The position numbers were made by a program, and so were the translations under genes. Below are positions 17,278 through 26,304 of a stretch of DNA of 64,000 nt, one piece after another. The notes below the pieces were generated by a model. That model did not search any database. It had not been told where the DNA came from and was given only the letters and a program-made list of their open reading frames with translations. Location: assembly GCF_003952225.1 (NCBI RefSeq), contig NZ_CP034437.1, forward strand, positions 1,936,501-2,000,500. Direction: 5' to 3'. This DNA comes from Paenibacillus albus (lineage in GTDB: Bacteria > Bacillota > Bacilli > Paenibacillales > Paenibacillaceae). Numbering within the stretch: the first letter of the stretch is position 1; each line of letters starts with the position of its first letter.

Positions 17278-18183
17278 ATGGAAGTTGTCCAGAAACGCAT
17301 TAGGACGGATGGGACGTCCTTGTTCGTTAGAGGTTTTGGTTATGTATTTATCGGGTTGTTCGCGCTCTGCTGCGTGCTTCCTTTCCTGGTCGTTGTCGGT
17401 ACCTCGTTTACCAAGGAAGCGTCCATCACGAAGCACGGCTTCAATATTTGGCCGCGAGAGTTTTCAACCTTTGCTTACAAAATCGTGTTTGAGAATCCAA
17501 ATCTTATCATCGGCTCTTACGTCGTATCGATCTGTCTTACCGTTGTCGGCACAATCGTCGGGCTCTTCCTCGTTGCGATGACCGGCTACGCGCTGCAGCG
17601 GCCAGACTTCGAGCAGCGCAATGGCATCTCGTTCTTTATCTACTTCACGACACTCTTCTCCGGTGGTATTGTCCCGTTCTACTTGCTCATTAATCAGTAT
17701 TTGGGTCTGCGGGATAATTACTTAGCTGTATTGCTGCCAGGACTTATGAGTCCGTTCCTTATTATTATGATGAAAAGCTTTACGAGGTCGATTCCACATG
17801 CGATCACGGAATCCGCGAAGATCGATGGCGCAGGCGACTTTACGATCTTCATGCGCCTTATCTTGCCGATGACGACACCGGCGCTTGCCACCATCGGACT
17901 GTTCATTGCCCTTGGTTATTGGAACGAATGGTATAATTCGATGCTGTTCCTGTCTGCGGACATGAAGTACCGCCCGCTGCAGTTGTTCTTGTATAACGTT
18001 ATCACGAGCGCGGATTTCATCCGCAACTCGTCGGCAGCTTCGAATGTTCCGCTGCGCGATATGCCGCTGGAGTCGATGAAGATGGCGACCGCGGTCGTTG
18101 CGACCGGTCCGGTTGTACTGTTCTATCCGTTTGTTCAGCGTTATTTTATTCAAGGGATTACGGTTGGCGCGGTAAAAGGATAA
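17278..18183 (+). CDS. Sugar ABC importer permease, YtcP family (second importer)
   Basis: 301 residues with about six membrane segments (YVFIGLFALCCVLPFLVVVGTSF first). The EAA loop is AITESAKIDGAGDFTIFMRLILPM and the C-terminal sequence QRYFIQGITVGAVKG is typical of the family. TAGGAGGGA precedes ATG 17278. It forms a heterodimeric channel with the LplB-like protein upstream; the binding lipoprotein follows after 110 bases. Confidence 0.92.
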   Translation: MEVVQKRIRTDGTSLFVRGFGYVFIGLFALCCVLPFLVVVGTSFTKEASITKHGFNIWPREFSTFAYKIVFENPNLIIGSYVVSICLTVVGTIVGLFLVAMTGYALQRPDFEQRNGISFFIYFTTLFSGGIVPFYLLINQYLGLRDNYLAVLLPGLMSPFLIIMMKSFTRSIPHAITESAKIDGAGDFTIFMRLILPMTTPALATIGLFIALGYWNEWYNSMLFLSADMKYRPLQLFLYNVITSADFIRNSSAASNVPLRDMPLESMKMATAVVATGPVVLFYPFVQRYFIQGITVGAVKG

Positions 18184-18293
18184 GCATTTCATGTGCGGGT
18201 ATATGAAGGACCTGGTCTAGTCCTTCTTACCATAGAAGCTTTAATGAATGGCGGGAAGAAGCATTTTTATCCAAAATGGGGAGGCTACAAAGA

Positions 18294-19928
18294 ATGGGAA
18301 ACATTAGAAAGATTGCAATTACGGCATGCTCGCTTATGCTTGTTTTCGGTTTGGCTGCTTGCGGCAGCAACAACAACAGTTCCTCGGATAATAAAGCCAA
18401 TAATTCAACTGGCGACACAGCTGCAAACGATTCCTCCAGCAACACGGCGACTAACAATGCGAATGCAAATGCGTCGGACAGCAAGATCGACACGAAGGAT
18501 TTTGAGACCATTACTTACGTTATGCTCGGCGACAAGCCGAAGAACGGCCAGCTTGAGAAGGTTATGGATAAAATCAATGTCATTATGAAGGATAAAATCA
18601 ATGCTGAGCTGCAGCTCAAATGGGTAGAGTGGGCAGATTGGCAAACGAAGTACAACCTGCTGCTGGCTTCCGGTGAGCCGATTGACTTGATCAACATCGG
18701 TACAGACTGGCTCGATACATGGGGCAATGCACAGCGCGGCGCATTCCTGCCTCTGAACGATTTGCTCGAGAAGTACGCACCGCAAACTTGGTCGGAAATT
18801 CCGCCAGAAGACTGGGATCAAAGTAAATACAAGAACGATATTGTTCTGATTCCGGAGGATCACTATACGCAATGGGTTAACCATGGCTTGTACTACCGCG
18901 GCGATTGGGCGAAAGAGTTCGGCATTACTCAGCCGATCACAGATTTCGCTACGTTCGGCAAATACCTCCAAGGTATTAAGGACAACAAGAAAGACGTTAT
19001 TCCTTTTGATTCCGCAGGCGCGGCTACTACGTTCTACACAGGCTTCGCTGCATCGGAGACAGATAATATCGAGCTTCCTATATCCACAGGATATGTAAAC
19101 GCTTTCTACGGCAAATCCTATGACGATCGCTATACAGTTGACAGCCCAATCTTCAACGATCAATTCATTGATTTCGCGAAGATGCTGAAGCAATGGGGCG
19201 ACGCTGGTTACTGGCGTGAAGACGTTCTCAACTACAAGGGCGATACTCGCGCTGAGCTGAGAGCAGGCCAAACAGGTGTAGATGCGCACCATACGCAAAC
19301 GTTCAAGAACCTTCGTGTTCAAATGGATAAAGACCAACCAGGCTCTGAACTGCAAATGTTCTCGTACTCCGATACTCGTGGCAACTTGATCTCCATGCCA
19401 ATTACGCACGGCGGTACTTCGATCGGCGCACACAGCAAACACCCAGAGCGCGCTCTGATGGCTTATGAGCTGATTCGTCAAGACAAAGAAGTGTATCAAC
19501 TGTTTAACTATGGTATCCAAGGCGTTCAGTATGATATCAAAGACGGCGTTCGCGTACGTCCTGCTGGCTACGATGATGCTAAAGACGGCTTCTACTCCGA
19601 CTTCTGGGGCGGCCGCGTCGACAAGTTCGAGATCCCTTCTGACCAAGACTGGAGCGGCATTGGCGACATCTACAAGAAATACGATGCAATCAAGAAGCCA
19701 TTCCCTTACGGCAAATTCGTATTCGACAAATCTGCTGTAGATCCAGAAATGACTGCGATTTCTCAAGTACTCGGCGAGCAAATGCCAGCTATTCTGGCTG
19801 GTAAAGCAGGCGACCCTGAGAAAGCGGTAGCTGCGCTTCGCGATAAGCTGAAAGCTGCTGGCTACGACAAAGTTAAGGACGAAATCCAGAAACAACTGGA
19901 TGCATTTAAGGCGTCAGAGCAAGGCTAA
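18294..19928 (+). CDS. Sugar ABC importer, substrate-binding lipoprotein (second importer)
   Basis: 544 residues from ATG 18294, preferred over the in-frame ATG at 18276 because GGGGAGG (18278-18284) lies between them at correct spacing. The signal sequence MGNIRKIAITACSLMLVFGL ends in lipobox LAAC (Cys23), followed by an Asn/Ser/Asp-rich linker to about residue 62. The binding domain has the LipO-type segments INAELQLKWVEW and EPIDLINIGTDWLDTW. It is the last gene of the GH35 operon, closed by a terminator at 19941. It supplies galactoside-containing oligosaccharides to the two permeases upstream. Confidence 0.9.
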   Translation: MGNIRKIAITACSLMLVFGLAACGSNNNSSSDNKANNSTGDTAANDSSSNTATNNANANASDSKIDTKDFETITYVMLGDKPKNGQLEKVMDKINVIMKDKINAELQLKWVEWADWQTKYNLLLASGEPIDLINIGTDWLDTWGNAQRGAFLPLNDLLEKYAPQTWSEIPPEDWDQSKYKNDIVLIPEDHYTQWVNHGLYYRGDWAKEFGITQPITDFATFGKYLQGIKDNKKDVIPFDSAGAATTFYTGFAASETDNIELPISTGYVNAFYGKSYDDRYTVDSPIFNDQFIDFAKMLKQWGDAGYWREDVLNYKGDTRAELRAGQTGVDAHHTQTFKNLRVQMDKDQPGSELQMFSYSDTRGNLISMPITHGGTSIGAHSKHPERALMAYELIRQDKEVYQLFNYGIQGVQYDIKDGVRVRPAGYDDAKDGFYSDFWGGRVDKFEIPSDQDWSGIGDIYKKYDAIKKPFPYGKFVFDKSAVDPEMTAISQVLGEQMPAILAGKAGDPEKAVAALRDKLKAAGYDKVKDEIQKQLDAFKASEQG

Positions 19929-19940
19929 TATGATGTTCAT

Positions 19941-19984
19941 AATCAACCGGGCGGTGCGAAAGCGCTGCTCGGTTGATTTTTTTT
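19941..19984 (+). terminator. Strong rho-independent terminator of the GH35 operon
   Basis: AATCAACCG pairs with CGGTTGATT, extended by further GC pairs around a GCGAAAGC-type loop, and is followed by eight T residues. It starts 12 bases after the binding-protein stop and separates the sugar operon from the sigma-factor operon. Confidence 0.92.
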
Positions 19985-20066
19985 GTGTTTGGGAAAACTT
20001 TCTTGAGTACACATGTGCTATATTTGCCCCATACCCAGCGTCTTACTCTATGAAGGAGGCGAGAGC

Positions 20067-20591
20067 ATGCCTAACGATCAGATGCCTGCCCGATATCAAC
20101 AGTTATTTCGGGAGCATTATCCATCCGTGCTGCGCAAAATCATTAATCTCATCGGAGACCGCGCGGCAGCGGAGGACTTGGCGCAGGAAGTGTTCATTAA
20201 GCTATACCGCAATCCGCCGGAAGATCTGGCGAGAACGGGACCTTGGCTGCACCGCGTATTGACGCGTATCGTATATGACCATTACCGCAAAGCGGGAAGG
20301 CTGAATGACTTGAATGAGAAACAGCAGCATGAAGCGCTCGCCGGAGAACAGACTTATCCGTCCAACGAGGCGGTCGTTATTCAGAGCTGGGAGCGGGATG
20401 TTGTACGCGGCGTGCTGAATAAGCTGTCCGAACGGGACAGGCAGGCGCTGCTCTTGAAGGAGCAAGGCTACAGCCACGCTGAGATTGCTGAGGCGCTGCA
20501 AGTGAATCCGAAGATCGTCGGAACGCTGCTCATGCGAGCGGCCAGCCGATTTAAGAAAAATATGTTGTCCGAGGAGGTTATGGAGCAATGA
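20067..20591 (+). CDS. ECF-type RNA polymerase sigma factor
   Basis: 174 residues from ATG 20067, seven bases after AAGGAGG. Region 2 is YQQLFREHYPSVLRKIINLIGDRAAAEDLAQEVFIKLYRN and region 4 is LSERDRQALLLKEQGYSHAEIAEALQVNPKIVGTLLMRAASRFKK, the two-domain layout of extracytoplasmic-function sigma factors. It overlaps by 4 bases the gene for a membrane protein that looks like its anti-sigma factor, and four ABC exporter genes follow. The operon therefore probably answers envelope stress or a peptide antibiotic. The closest ECF subgroup was not determined. Confidence 0.88.
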   Translation: MPNDQMPARYQQLFREHYPSVLRKIINLIGDRAAAEDLAQEVFIKLYRNPPEDLARTGPWLHRVLTRIVYDHYRKAGRLNDLNEKQQHEALAGEQTYPSNEAVVIQSWERDVVRGVLNKLSERDRQALLLKEQGYSHAEIAEALQVNPKIVGTLLMRAASRFKKNMLSEEVMEQ

Positions 20592-21736
20592 AACAACCGA
20601 AGCATCTTATTGAAGAGAATCAAGAGCTGAATATATCGGAAGATGATGTAGAGCAGGCGCTCAATCGGCTGTTCAGGTCTGTGCAAGAGGAAGAGGTTCC
20701 TACCGTTTGGCTGAAAGAGGAACAGATGCCGGCAACAGGGCAAAGTGATGAGCAAGCTGTGAAAGCAGCAGCATCGGCAGCGGTATCGCAAAAGCAGGAG
20801 CAAGCTCCGGCTCTTGAGGTCGCAGCGGTGACGCCACTTTTCACTACTATTAATGAAGAGAAAATTCCGCGCAAGCGTTCGAACCGCCTCAAGCGGAGAT
20901 GGGGAACCATTGCATCGGCTGCGGTAGTTGCAGGCGTGCTCATGTTCTCCTCGTGGGGACAGGATGTCATGGCATCCGTGATGAACACGTTCCGCGTGCA
21001 GCATTTCCAGACGGTAGCCATCAGCGAGTCTGATATGGAAAGCTTCCAAGCTGCCTTGCAGGACGGAACGGTAGGAACGAGACAGCTGGATCTGAAGCGC
21101 TATGGTGAAATCGAGCAGACAGGCGGCGGTCAGGATCGTGTCGTGAGTGAAGCGGAGGCAGGTGCGCTCGCCGGAGACCGTCCATTGAAAGAGCTCCCGG
21201 TCAAAGGGAAAGCGGTCATTCACTACATGCCAGAGCAGCAAATTACGTTCAAGCTGCATCCGAAGGCGATTAATCAGATGATTGCGCTGCTCGGCGGCAA
21301 GACGGAATTTCCGAAATCAGTGGAAAATTCGCCAATCAAGCTGAGCATTCCGGGCACTTTCGTCACGCAAAGCAGCGATGAGACTTCGTCGAAGCGGCTT
21401 ACCCAGCTGCCTAACCCATCGCTTGATGTGTCCGACAACGTAGATGTCGAGCAGATTCGCCAAGCCGTGCTTGATTTGCCGATGCTTCCGGACGATATGC
21501 GCTCGAAGCTTGCGGGCATTGGCGATTGGCGCCATACGCTGCCCGTGCCTTCGTTCTCCACGGATAACGTTCACACGACGAAGATTGATGGCAATGAAGC
21601 CATTGTGACAGACTCGGGCTACAGCCGTTCGATTATTTGGCTGCAGGATGACTGGGTGTATCAGTTAAGCGGTTCGACCGCGGATTATCCGACGGAGGAT
21701 TCCATTATTAATGAAGTTCGAGGAATGATGAAATGA
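20588..21736 (+). CDS. Membrane anti-sigma-factor-like protein
   Basis: 382 residues overlapping the sigma-factor gene by ATGGAGCAATGA-type coupling. Residues 1-100 are cytoplasmic, hydrophilic and Ala/Gln/Glu-rich, with a short helix NISEDDVEQALNRLFRSVQ near the start that could bind the sigma factor. A single membrane segment (WGTIASAAVVAGVLMFSSWG, about 105-124) is followed by a 255-residue outer domain rich in beta structure, similar in layout to DUF4367-type sensors. No zinc-binding HxxxCxxC motif is seen. Gene order and topology support an anti-sigma role; it is not proven by a recognised domain. Confidence 0.65.
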   Translation: MKQPKHLIEENQELNISEDDVEQALNRLFRSVQEEEVPTVWLKEEQMPATGQSDEQAVKAAASAAVSQKQEQAPALEVAAVTPLFTTINEEKIPRKRSNRLKRRWGTIASAAVVAGVLMFSSWGQDVMASVMNTFRVQHFQTVAISESDMESFQAALQDGTVGTRQLDLKRYGEIEQTGGGQDRVVSEAEAGALAGDRPLKELPVKGKAVIHYMPEQQITFKLHPKAINQMIALLGGKTEFPKSVENSPIKLSIPGTFVTQSSDETSSKRLTQLPNPSLDVSDNVDVEQIRQAVLDLPMLPDDMRSKLAGIGDWRHTLPVPSFSTDNVHTTKIDGNEAIVTDSGYSRSIIWLQDDWVYQLSGSTADYPTEDSIINEVRGMMK

Positions 21737-22698
21737 TGATTTTGCAGACAGACCGCCTGTCGAAAACCTATTCATCCGGCACGGGCTGTTCGAATATCTC
21801 GCTGAGCATCAAGCAGGGGCAGATATTCGGACTGCTCGGACCAAACGGGGCAGGCAAGAGCACGTTTGTGAAGATGGTCGTCGGCCTCCTTCGTCCGGAC
21901 AGCGGCAGCGGTACGCTGTTCGGAAAGCCGATCGGCGACCCGGAATCGCGGGTGAAGCTCGGGTATTTGCCCGAGCTGTTCCGCTTCCAGGATTGGCTGA
22001 CCGGAGCGGAGGTGCTCCGGTACCATGCCGGTCTGCACGGGATGACGCGCGCGCAGACGAAGTCGGCTTCCTTCGCCGAGCGGATGAAGGAAGTATTCCG
22101 CATCTGCGGGCTGAATGAACGCGGCAATGACCGGGTGCGGCAATATTCCAAAGGGATGCAGCAGCGGCTTGGACTTGCCTGCGCGCTGCTCATGGACCCG
22201 GAATTCATTATTCTGGATGAGCCGTCCTCGGCGCTTGATCCAATCGGTAGATATGAAGTGAGACAGCTGCTTGAACAGCTTCGCTCGGCAGGGAAGACGA
22301 TCTTCCTGAACACCCATCTGCTTGAAGATGTGGAGGCGGTGTGCGACGAAGTCGCGTTCTTGCATAAGGGACAGCTTCGTGCCAGCGGTTCGATGCGCGA
22401 CATGCTGCAGCGCGGCTTGAGCTGGGAATTTTCAGTCAGCGGCTGGCTGCCCGAACTGCAAGAGGAGCTGCGCGGGCAGCTGCTGCCTGGGATGGCGATC
22501 GATGTCGCGAAGGATGCTGCGGATGGCAGCGCCGTCTTGAAGGTAGCTGCCGGGGACCGCGAGCAGATTGGATATTTGATCCGCTTATTAGTGGAAGAAG
22601 GCTTAACCGTCTATGAAGTGGTGCCTGTCCAAGGCAGCTTGGAAGCTTGGTTCCTCTCCATGTCAGGCGGAGAAGCGGCAGGAGGTGCGCGCACATGA
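21733..22698 (+). CDS. ABC exporter ATP-binding protein
   Basis: 321 residues with a full nucleotide-binding domain: Walker A GLLGPNGAGKST (about 37-48), signature YSKGMQQRLGLA, Walker B FIILDEPSSALD and switch His in LNTHLLEDVEAVCDE. The last 90 residues are an extension of the kind found in BcrA/CcmA-type exporters. The start overlaps the preceding stop (ATGATGA) and the stop overlaps the start of the permease gene, so translation is coupled. With its partner it probably forms an ABC-2 exporter controlled by the sigma factor upstream. Confidence 0.9.
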   Translation: MMILQTDRLSKTYSSGTGCSNISLSIKQGQIFGLLGPNGAGKSTFVKMVVGLLRPDSGSGTLFGKPIGDPESRVKLGYLPELFRFQDWLTGAEVLRYHAGLHGMTRAQTKSASFAERMKEVFRICGLNERGNDRVRQYSKGMQQRLGLACALLMDPEFIILDEPSSALDPIGRYEVRQLLEQLRSAGKTIFLNTHLLEDVEAVCDEVAFLHKGQLRASGSMRDMLQRGLSWEFSVSGWLPELQEELRGQLLPGMAIDVAKDAADGSAVLKVAAGDREQIGYLIRLLVEEGLTVYEVVPVQGSLEAWFLSMSGGEAAGGART

Positions 22699-23546
22699 GC
22701 TGGATCGCTTTTGCTGGTAAGGAGATGTTCCGCAAACGGATTTTGCCGGTGACGTTCGTGCTTTCGCTGCTGTTCGTCTCCCTTTACACCTTCGGCGTCT
22801 ATAAGATATCGACCAATTTCGAGGGACATGTAGTGACTCTCGCCTCGAATGTCTCCGACAGCATCGTGCTGGTAACGCTCGGACTACTCTTCTCCCAAAT
22901 GATCATTGCGTTCTTCATCCTCTTCACGACGATGGGCGCAATCTCCGGGGAGGTCGAGAATGGGCTGATGCTGGCAGTGCTGTCACGGCCAATCGCAAGA
23001 TGGCGAGTGTATCTTGGCAAGTATGCCGGATATGCGTTCTGGCTGGTGCTGTACGCGGGCATTATGTTTTTTGCGATATTGCTGCCGGTTCATTATTTGC
23101 TGCATTTTCCGATTGTGCCGATGACTTTACTTAAGACGTTTCTGCTATTTATATGGATTCCGTTGCTGCTGCTTGGCATATCGATGCTCGGCTCGACGTA
23201 CTTGCCCATGCTCGGCAATGGCGTAGCATGCGCAATGCTGTACGGGCTAAGCATGTTCAGCGGCTTCGCCGAAAATATCTTCAATCAAAGCGGAGAGAAT
23301 GAAATGATCAGCCGCTTTGCATTCGTGCTGAAGCTCCTGATGCCGGCCAATGCGCTGCTGAATCGAATCACATTTGAGCTGCTGGATGGACTGGAGCTGC
23401 CGCTGCCGACGCAGGCGGTGGAGAGCATGGGACCGTTCGCTGTTTTTAACGTGCCAAGCGGTGCTTTTGTTGGCTATACAATCATTTATCTTATCGTCAT
23501 TCTTGCGCTTGGCTGTCGTGCTTTTCGCAGGAAAGACATTGCTTAA
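22695..23546 (+). CDS. ABC-2 exporter permease
   Basis: 283 residues from ATG 22695, which overlaps the previous stop and is preceded by GGAGG. Six membrane segments can be seen, beginning RILPVTFVLSLLFVSLYTFGVY. The segment GEVENGLMLAVLSRPIARWRVYLGKYAGYA is typical of ABC-2 permeases. It pairs with the ATPase at 21733. An in-frame ATG at 22647 lies inside the upstream gene and has no ribosome-binding site. Confidence 0.85.
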   Translation: MSWIAFAGKEMFRKRILPVTFVLSLLFVSLYTFGVYKISTNFEGHVVTLASNVSDSIVLVTLGLLFSQMIIAFFILFTTMGAISGEVENGLMLAVLSRPIARWRVYLGKYAGYAFWLVLYAGIMFFAILLPVHYLLHFPIVPMTLLKTFLLFIWIPLLLLGISMLGSTYLPMLGNGVACAMLYGLSMFSGFAENIFNQSGENEMISRFAFVLKLLMPANALLNRITFELLDGLELPLPTQAVESMGPFAVFNVPSGAFVGYTIIYLIVILALGCRAFRRKDIA

Positions 23547-23563
23547 AGGGGAGTTTAACGACA

Positions 23564-24490
23564 ATGAACGATGTAATTCTGCAGGTCCGCGGACTTTGCA
23601 AGCATTATAAAGGGGTTAACGCGGTAGACGGTAATGATATGGCTCTGCAGAGAGGCGATATATACGGCTTTCTCGGACAGAACGGCGCGGGCAAGACGAC
23701 GACCATCCGCATGATGATGGGGCTTATTCAGCCGACGACCGGCACGGTTGAGCTGTTCGGCGAGAAGATTGGGAGAGGCAAGAATCCGGTGCTGCGCAAG
23801 GTCGGCTCGGTTATTGAGTATCCGGGCTTTTATCCGAACCTGACGGCAATCGAGAATCTGGAGCTTCACCGCAAAATGATGGGTGTTCGAGAGTCCGATG
23901 TGACCGAGGATGCCCTTCATACGACTGGACTCTGGGATGCTCGCAATCGCAAAGCGTCGAACTTCTCGCTTGGGATGAAGCAGCGCCTTGGTATCGCTCG
24001 TTCGATTCTTCACCGGCCAGAGCTGCTAATTCTGGATGAGCCAACGAATGGTCTTGATCCAATGGGGATTAAGGAGATTCGGCTTCTTATTCAAGAGCTG
24101 GCTCAGAAACGGAAAATCACGATTCTCGTCTCCAGCCATATCTTAAGCGAAGTGGAGCAGTTGGCGACGAAGGTCGGCATCATCCACCGCGGCCGAATGC
24201 TGGAGGAGACGCCGATGCAGCTCCTGAAGGAACGGAATCAGCAATATATCAGCTTGCAAGTAGATGATCCGGAGCGCTCGAGAGAGCTGCTCGCGAAACA
24301 GATGGGCATTCAAGATTGCCGGCTTGATGAGGACGGCTGGCTGCGCATCTACGATGACGGCCATGTGCCTGGGGAGATGAACCGATTGCTCGTACGTGAA
24401 GGCATTCTCGTGAACAGTCTCCACGCGATGAAAGACTCGCTTGAGGATTACTTTGTTCGCTTGGTGGAAGGCGGTGCTGTACATGCTTGA
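23564..24490 (+). CDS. ABC exporter ATP-binding protein, BcrA-like
   Basis: 308 residues: Walker A GFLGQNGAGKTT (about 38-49), signature NFSLGMKQRLGIA, Walker B LLILDEPTNGLD and switch His in VSSHILSEVEQLATKV. Its organisation matches bacitracin-type (BcrA) exporter ATPases of Bacillota. AAGGGGAG precedes the start. It is the second ATPase in this operon, so two complete exporters sit under one sigma factor. It overlaps the next permease gene by 8 bases. Confidence 0.9.
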   Translation: MNDVILQVRGLCKHYKGVNAVDGNDMALQRGDIYGFLGQNGAGKTTTIRMMMGLIQPTTGTVELFGEKIGRGKNPVLRKVGSVIEYPGFYPNLTAIENLELHRKMMGVRESDVTEDALHTTGLWDARNRKASNFSLGMKQRLGIARSILHRPELLILDEPTNGLDPMGIKEIRLLIQELAQKRKITILVSSHILSEVEQLATKVGIIHRGRMLEETPMQLLKERNQQYISLQVDDPERSRELLAKQMGIQDCRLDEDGWLRIYDDGHVPGEMNRLLVREGILVNSLHAMKDSLEDYFVRLVEGGAVHA

Positions 24491-25217
24491 TCTCATTGCT
24501 TGCGAATGGATGAAATGGCGCAGATCGCGCATGCTCTGGCTCATCCTGCTCGGCGCGCTGCTGCCTGCGCTGCTGAACTTCTTCGTCGAGGTGCATAACT
24601 CAGGCACTGGCGGGGAGTTCGGATGGAAAGGCTACTTCGGCGATAATATCATGATGATGATGATGCTCATGTGCCCGGCCTTATTCTCGTTATTAATTGG
24701 CTATTTGTTTGCACGGGAGTTCCAGGAACGTACGGTCAACAACATGCTGACCGGTCCGTATTCACGCAATCGGGTGCTCGCGGCCAAATTCATCATCGCG
24801 ATCCCGGTACTCGCGTCCGTACTGGTTCTCTCGTTCCTGCTCACGTTCGGCTCTGCTTTCGTATTTACGTCACACTTGCCATCTGCTTCTACTTTTTGGC
24901 ATTCGCTCGGCAAATACGGGCTGCTTCTCGTACTGGAATACGCCCTCGTGCCGATTTCGGCTGCAGTTGCACTGCTATGGCGCAGCTATATTCCAGCAAT
25001 GGGGCTTGGCGTATTCGCGGTCATCTCGGAGCTGACGATTATGCAGTCCAAGTACATCATGTACTACCCGTGGAGCGCGCCGCTTAACATGCTCGACACG
25101 ATGAACGAGCATTATAAATCGACTTCGACCGGCGTCATTACGATGTGCGTCGCGTTCATCGTACCGCTTCTCTTTATTACCATGTACTTCCGCAGAGCAG
25201 ATGTGCATAGCGGATAG
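24483..25217 (+). CDS. ABC-2 exporter permease, BcrB-like
   Basis: 244 residues from ATG 24483, overlapping the previous stop and preceded by GGAAGGCGG. Six membrane segments are visible. The N-terminal MLDLIACEWMKWRRSRMLWLILLGALLPAL and the REFQERTVNNMLTGPYSRNRVLAAK segment are typical of permeases that move lantibiotics or bacitracin. It partners the ATPase at 23564 and is the last gene of the sigma-factor operon, closed by a terminator at 25238. Confidence 0.85.
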   Translation: MLDLIACEWMKWRRSRMLWLILLGALLPALLNFFVEVHNSGTGGEFGWKGYFGDNIMMMMMLMCPALFSLLIGYLFAREFQERTVNNMLTGPYSRNRVLAAKFIIAIPVLASVLVLSFLLTFGSAFVFTSHLPSASTFWHSLGKYGLLLVLEYALVPISAAVALLWRSYIPAMGLGVFAVISELTIMQSKYIMYYPWSAPLNMLDTMNEHYKSTSTGVITMCVAFIVPLLFITMYFRRADVHSG

Positions 25218-25237
25218 AATGGCACGCGCATCGCGCA

Positions 25238-25274
25238 AAAAAACTCACTGTCCATCAGGGCGGTGAGTTTTTTT
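25238..25274. terminator. Bidirectional terminator between convergent genes
   Basis: AAAAACTCAC pairs with GTGAGTTTTT around a 13-base loop, with an A-run before and a T-run after. It can therefore serve both the exporter operon (plus strand) and the AraC gene that ends at 25291 (minus strand). Confidence 0.85.
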
Positions 25275-25290
25275 ATACGCTCAATCGGCG

Positions 25291-26160
25291 TTAAACCTCG
25301 GACCCCCGGAACGACTGCGGCGACTTCCCGGTATATTTGCGGAACGTCCGCGAGAAGTAATGAACGGAGCTGAAGTGGTATTTGTCCGCGATTTGCATAA
25401 TGCTGAGGTTGGAAGAACGCAGGTCCTCCTTTGCTCGGCTGATGCGGAACTGATTGATGTACTGGATCGGCGATAGTCCGGTTGTTCGCTTGAAGAGGTC
25501 GAAGAAGTAGCCTCTGCTGACGCCGAGCGAATCGGCGTATTGCTCAATGACAATATCTGCTCCGCTAAGCAGATCAACCTCGATCCGTTCCAGCAGCTTG
25601 CTGATGCGAGGATCTGGGATATGTGTTTCTTGCAGCGAGAATGTTAAGAAGTGCTGGATGAATTCGGCAAAATGGCTCTGGGCATTCATGCTCCGCAGAA
25701 AAGTCCGCTCATTCGTATGCTCATTCGAGATGAAGCTTCGCTGCAGCAGATCGGTCCAGTTCAGCAGAGATGCGCTCACGTTTGCAATCTCAGGCAATGG
25801 AAAAGGGAACTTCTCGCCAAGCAAATCCGTCCGCAGCAAATCCCGTTCATAACAGATAGGGGCTGTTTCGTCCTTAAAAACGGCAGTGCGATCGACGTAA
25901 TACCAATCGAAATAGCAGCATACTTTCGTCATCGGCTCGTCGTTATCCGCGATCCAATCATGCGGCTGCCCGGGCTCCATGTAGACCATCATGCCGGGGT
26001 AAACTTCATACCGCTCGCCTCGCAGCCCGAAGAATCCTTTTCCCTCTGTGATGATATAGATGGAGCTTGTATAGACGTAACGATTAAGGCTGGTCTGTCC
26101 GCGATAGAACGGATATTTGGTGGCGTAATAGACATAAGGGTGGAATTTAGTGAAATCCAT
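25291..26160 (-). CDS. AraC-family transcriptional regulator with cupin sensor
   Basis: 289 residues from ATG 26158-26160 (MDFTKFHPYVYYATKYPF), preferred because GGAGAAGGG lies 11 bases upstream on the minus strand. Residues 1-150 form a cupin-like ligand-binding domain (ERYEVYPGMMVYMEPGQPHDW). The last 100 residues hold two AraC helix-turn-helix motifs (IVIEQYADSLGVSRGYFFDLFKRTTGLSPIQYI and IMQIADKYHFSSVHYFSRTFRKYTGKSP). It diverges from the PhyH-HEAT gene at 26305 and is its likely activator. The ligand is unknown. Confidence 0.88.
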   Translation of the reverse strand: MDFTKFHPYVYYATKYPFYRGQTSLNRYVYTSSIYIITEGKGFFGLRGERYEVYPGMMVYMEPGQPHDWIADNDEPMTKVCCYFDWYYVDRTAVFKDETAPICYERDLLRTDLLGEKFPFPLPEIANVSASLLNWTDLLQRSFISNEHTNERTFLRSMNAQSHFAEFIQHFLTFSLQETHIPDPRISKLLERIEVDLLSGADIVIEQYADSLGVSRGYFFDLFKRTTGLSPIQYINQFRISRAKEDLRSSNLSIMQIADKYHFSSVHYFSRTFRKYTGKSPQSFRGSEV

Positions 26161-26304
26161 CGCAGCCGTGTCCCTTCTCCATGATGTGTTGAAGTAATTG
26201 ACCTGACTATTGTGCAACTGTCTGACTGTGAGCTAAATACAATTCAGGCCGCCTCAGTTACATTAAATATAACACATGACTTAATCGAGAAGGGGCTGCA
26301 TAGC

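Noticed and set aside
18405-19895. Minus-strand frame of 496 residues
   Set aside because: Exactly antisense to the binding-lipoprotein gene, which has a signal peptide, a ribosome-binding site and family matches. The antisense frame is a codon-usage shadow.
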